Assembly: GCA_023136305.1 (NCBI GenBank)
Contig: JAGLSF010000135.1
Coordinates: forward strand, 1-5,908
Source: Spirochaetota bacterium
GTDB lineage: Bacteria > Spirochaetota > B62-G9 > DRHN01
Length of the DNA stretch: 5,908 nucleotides
Reading direction: 5' to 3'
The position numbers were made by a program, and so were the translations under genes. Shown here piece by piece: positions 4,943-5,908 of this stretch. Every line of letters begins with the position of its first letter. Position 1 is the first letter of the stretch. The notes under the pieces were generated by a model. The model worked only from the letters and a program-made list of their open reading frames with translations, searched no databases and was not told the DNA's origin.

Positions 4943-5908
4943 ATGCCGGATCATCTGCTTGAGATACGGAGTCTTAAAACCTATTACCCGATCCGTGGGG
5001 GCATTGTGAGTCGTACAAGGAATTACGTACGCGCGGTTGACAACGTCACCATCTCACTACGTAGAGGAGAATGTCTCGGCCTGGTCGGTGAATCGGGATG
5101 CGGCAAGACAACCCTCGGGAAGACCATCCTGCACCTCGAGAAGGCGACCGACGGAAAGGTCCTCTTCGATGTGTCCCGGGAAACAGCGGGCCGGCTCCAG
5201 GATATCACCCTTCTGCATGGAAAGAGGCTCAAGCGGCTCAGGGAAAAGCTCCAGATCGTGTTTCAGGACCCCTCCACGTCTCTCAATCCGAGAATGCTCG
5301 TGAAGAACATCATTGGTGAGGCGCTGGCAATTCATCGCATTGACCGGGGTCGCGCACGGCTCGAGCGCGTTATCGGGCTGCTCAAGGCTGTCGGACTGAA
5401 TGAGGACCATTTAATGCGTTATCCCCATGAGTTTTCGGGGGGACAGCGTCAGCGTATAGCCATAGCCCGTGCCCTGGCCACAAGCCCTGATTTTATCATA
5501 CTGGACGAGCCTACTTCAGCCCTCGATGTATCGGTACAGGCGCAGATACTCAACCTGCTCATTGAGCTTAAGGAGACTACCGGGCTTGCCTTCGTGTTCA
5601 TCAGCCATGATCTCAGGGTGGTTCGCTATCTCAGCGATGAGGTGGGTGTGATGTATCTCGGGAAAATCGTGGAGCGCGCCCCTGCTGTGGATCTCTTCGA
5701 CTCTCCCATGCATCCGTACACGCAGGTTCTGCTTGCTGCTGCGCCTGAGCTTGAGCCGGGTCGTAAAAAAGAGCCACCGCTTCAGGGCGAGGTGCCAAGC
5801 CCTCTGGACATGCCCAGTGGGTGTTCGTTCCATCCGAGGTGTCCGAAGGTGTTCGAGCCGTGCTCGCGTATCACGCCAGAGCTTCGGGGGGATGCTCCAC
5901 GCGCTGTG
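4943..5908 (+). CDS. Peptide-type ABC transporter ATPase, DppF/OppF type, 3' partial
   Basis: This is the second cytoplasmic ATPase of the importer and forms the nucleotide-binding heterodimer with the preceding gene product. The frame is open from ATG 4943 to the window edge, 322 codons with no stop. The N-terminus MPDHLLEIRSLKTYYPIRGG is typical of the DppF class. Walker A GESGCGKT is at 49-56, Q-loop glutamine 108 is in FQDPSTSLNP, signature FSGGQRQR is at 164-171, Walker B IILDE is at 185-189 with SALD after it, and switch histidine 222 is in SHDL. The C-terminal oligopeptide-transporter domain has Cys 294, 300 and 307. The fourth cysteine expected in a cluster-binding motif would lie past the edge. 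DppF proteins usually have about 320-335 residues, so only a short tail should be missing. There is no insertion after the Q-loop, in contrast to the preceding ATPase. It starts 4 bp after that gene. Confidence 0.95.
   Translation, partial: MPDHLLEIRSLKTYYPIRGGIVSRTRNYVRAVDNVTISLRRGECLGLVGESGCGKTTLGKTILHLEKATDGKVLFDVSRETAGRLQDITLLHGKRLKRLREKLQIVFQDPSTSLNPRMLVKNIIGEALAIHRIDRGRARLERVIGLLKAVGLNEDHLMRYPHEFSGGQRQRIAIARALATSPDFIILDEPTSALDVSVQAQILNLLIELKETTGLAFVFISHDLRVVRYLSDEVGVMYLGKIVERAPAVDLFDSPMHPYTQVLLAAAPELEPGRKKEPPLQGEVPSPLDMPSGCSFHPRCPKVFEPCSRITPELRGDAPRAV

Noticed and set aside
4399..5431. 15-bp direct repeat CGTTATCCCCATGAG at 4399-4413 and 5417-5431
   Set aside because: Both copies encode RYPHE just before the ABC signature motif in the two paralogous ATPases. 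The identity comes from shared ancestry and codon choice, not from a mobile or recombination element.
1..5908. Novel or accessory system such as defence, toxin-antitoxin, prophage or biosynthetic genes
   Set aside because: Every long conserved frame is explained by a five-gene peptide-type ABC importer in standard order. There are no repeats, integrases, transposases or unknown genes in the window.

Overview
The window holds one locus: a peptide-type (Dpp/Opp/App/Nik family) ABC importer, with all genes on the + strand. The order is substrate-binding protein (5' end cut by the window edge), 335-bp intergenic region, two inner-membrane permeases, and two ATPases (the last cut by the 3' edge). 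This is the classic A-B-C-D-F layout. I see no mobile element, CRISPR array, tRNA or rRNA. Nothing here supports a new biological system.

Layout. Bases 1-1449 encode the C-terminal 482 residues of an SBP_bac_5 family periplasmic or lipid-anchored binding protein. A strong 14-bp hairpin terminator (1465-1495) follows directly. Bases 1496-1784 are non-coding and AT-rich, about 37% G+C overall and about 28% in 1621-1740. They carry a 9-bp inverted repeat and promoter-like hexamers. From 1785 four genes run almost without gaps: DppB-type permease (1785-2819), DppC-type permease (2825-3763), DppD-type ATPase (3772-4938) and DppF-type ATPase (4943 to the edge). Spacers are 5, 8 and 4 bp, so these four are very probably one transcript and translationally linked.

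How they work together. The binding protein captures a peptide or similar small ligand outside the inner membrane. The permease heterodimer forms the channel, and the two ATPases, each with intact Walker A, Q-loop, signature, Walker B and switch histidine, power import. The substrate cannot be read from the sequence. The terminator and separate AT-rich region suggest that the binding protein and the translocation machinery are transcribed as two units, or that read-through sets a high ratio of binding protein to transporter.

Organism. The gene order, strong Shine-Dalgarno sites on three of the four downstream genes, and bacterial-type terminator indicate a bacterium of moderately high G+C with frequent ATA and AGG codons. 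The protein style (an YDIFYGVIWGTR segment in the DppC-type permease; a WDG...YNNPA segment in the binding protein) recalls anaerobic lineages such as Desulfobacterota/Deltaproteobacteria, Chloroflexi or Spirochaetes. That is recollection and inference; I cannot assign a taxon.

Points worth a second look are a basic helical insertion of roughly 40-50 residues in the first ATPase, the absence of a Shine-Dalgarno site on the first permease with a promoter-like element placed as for a leaderless mRNA, and the organised intergenic region.
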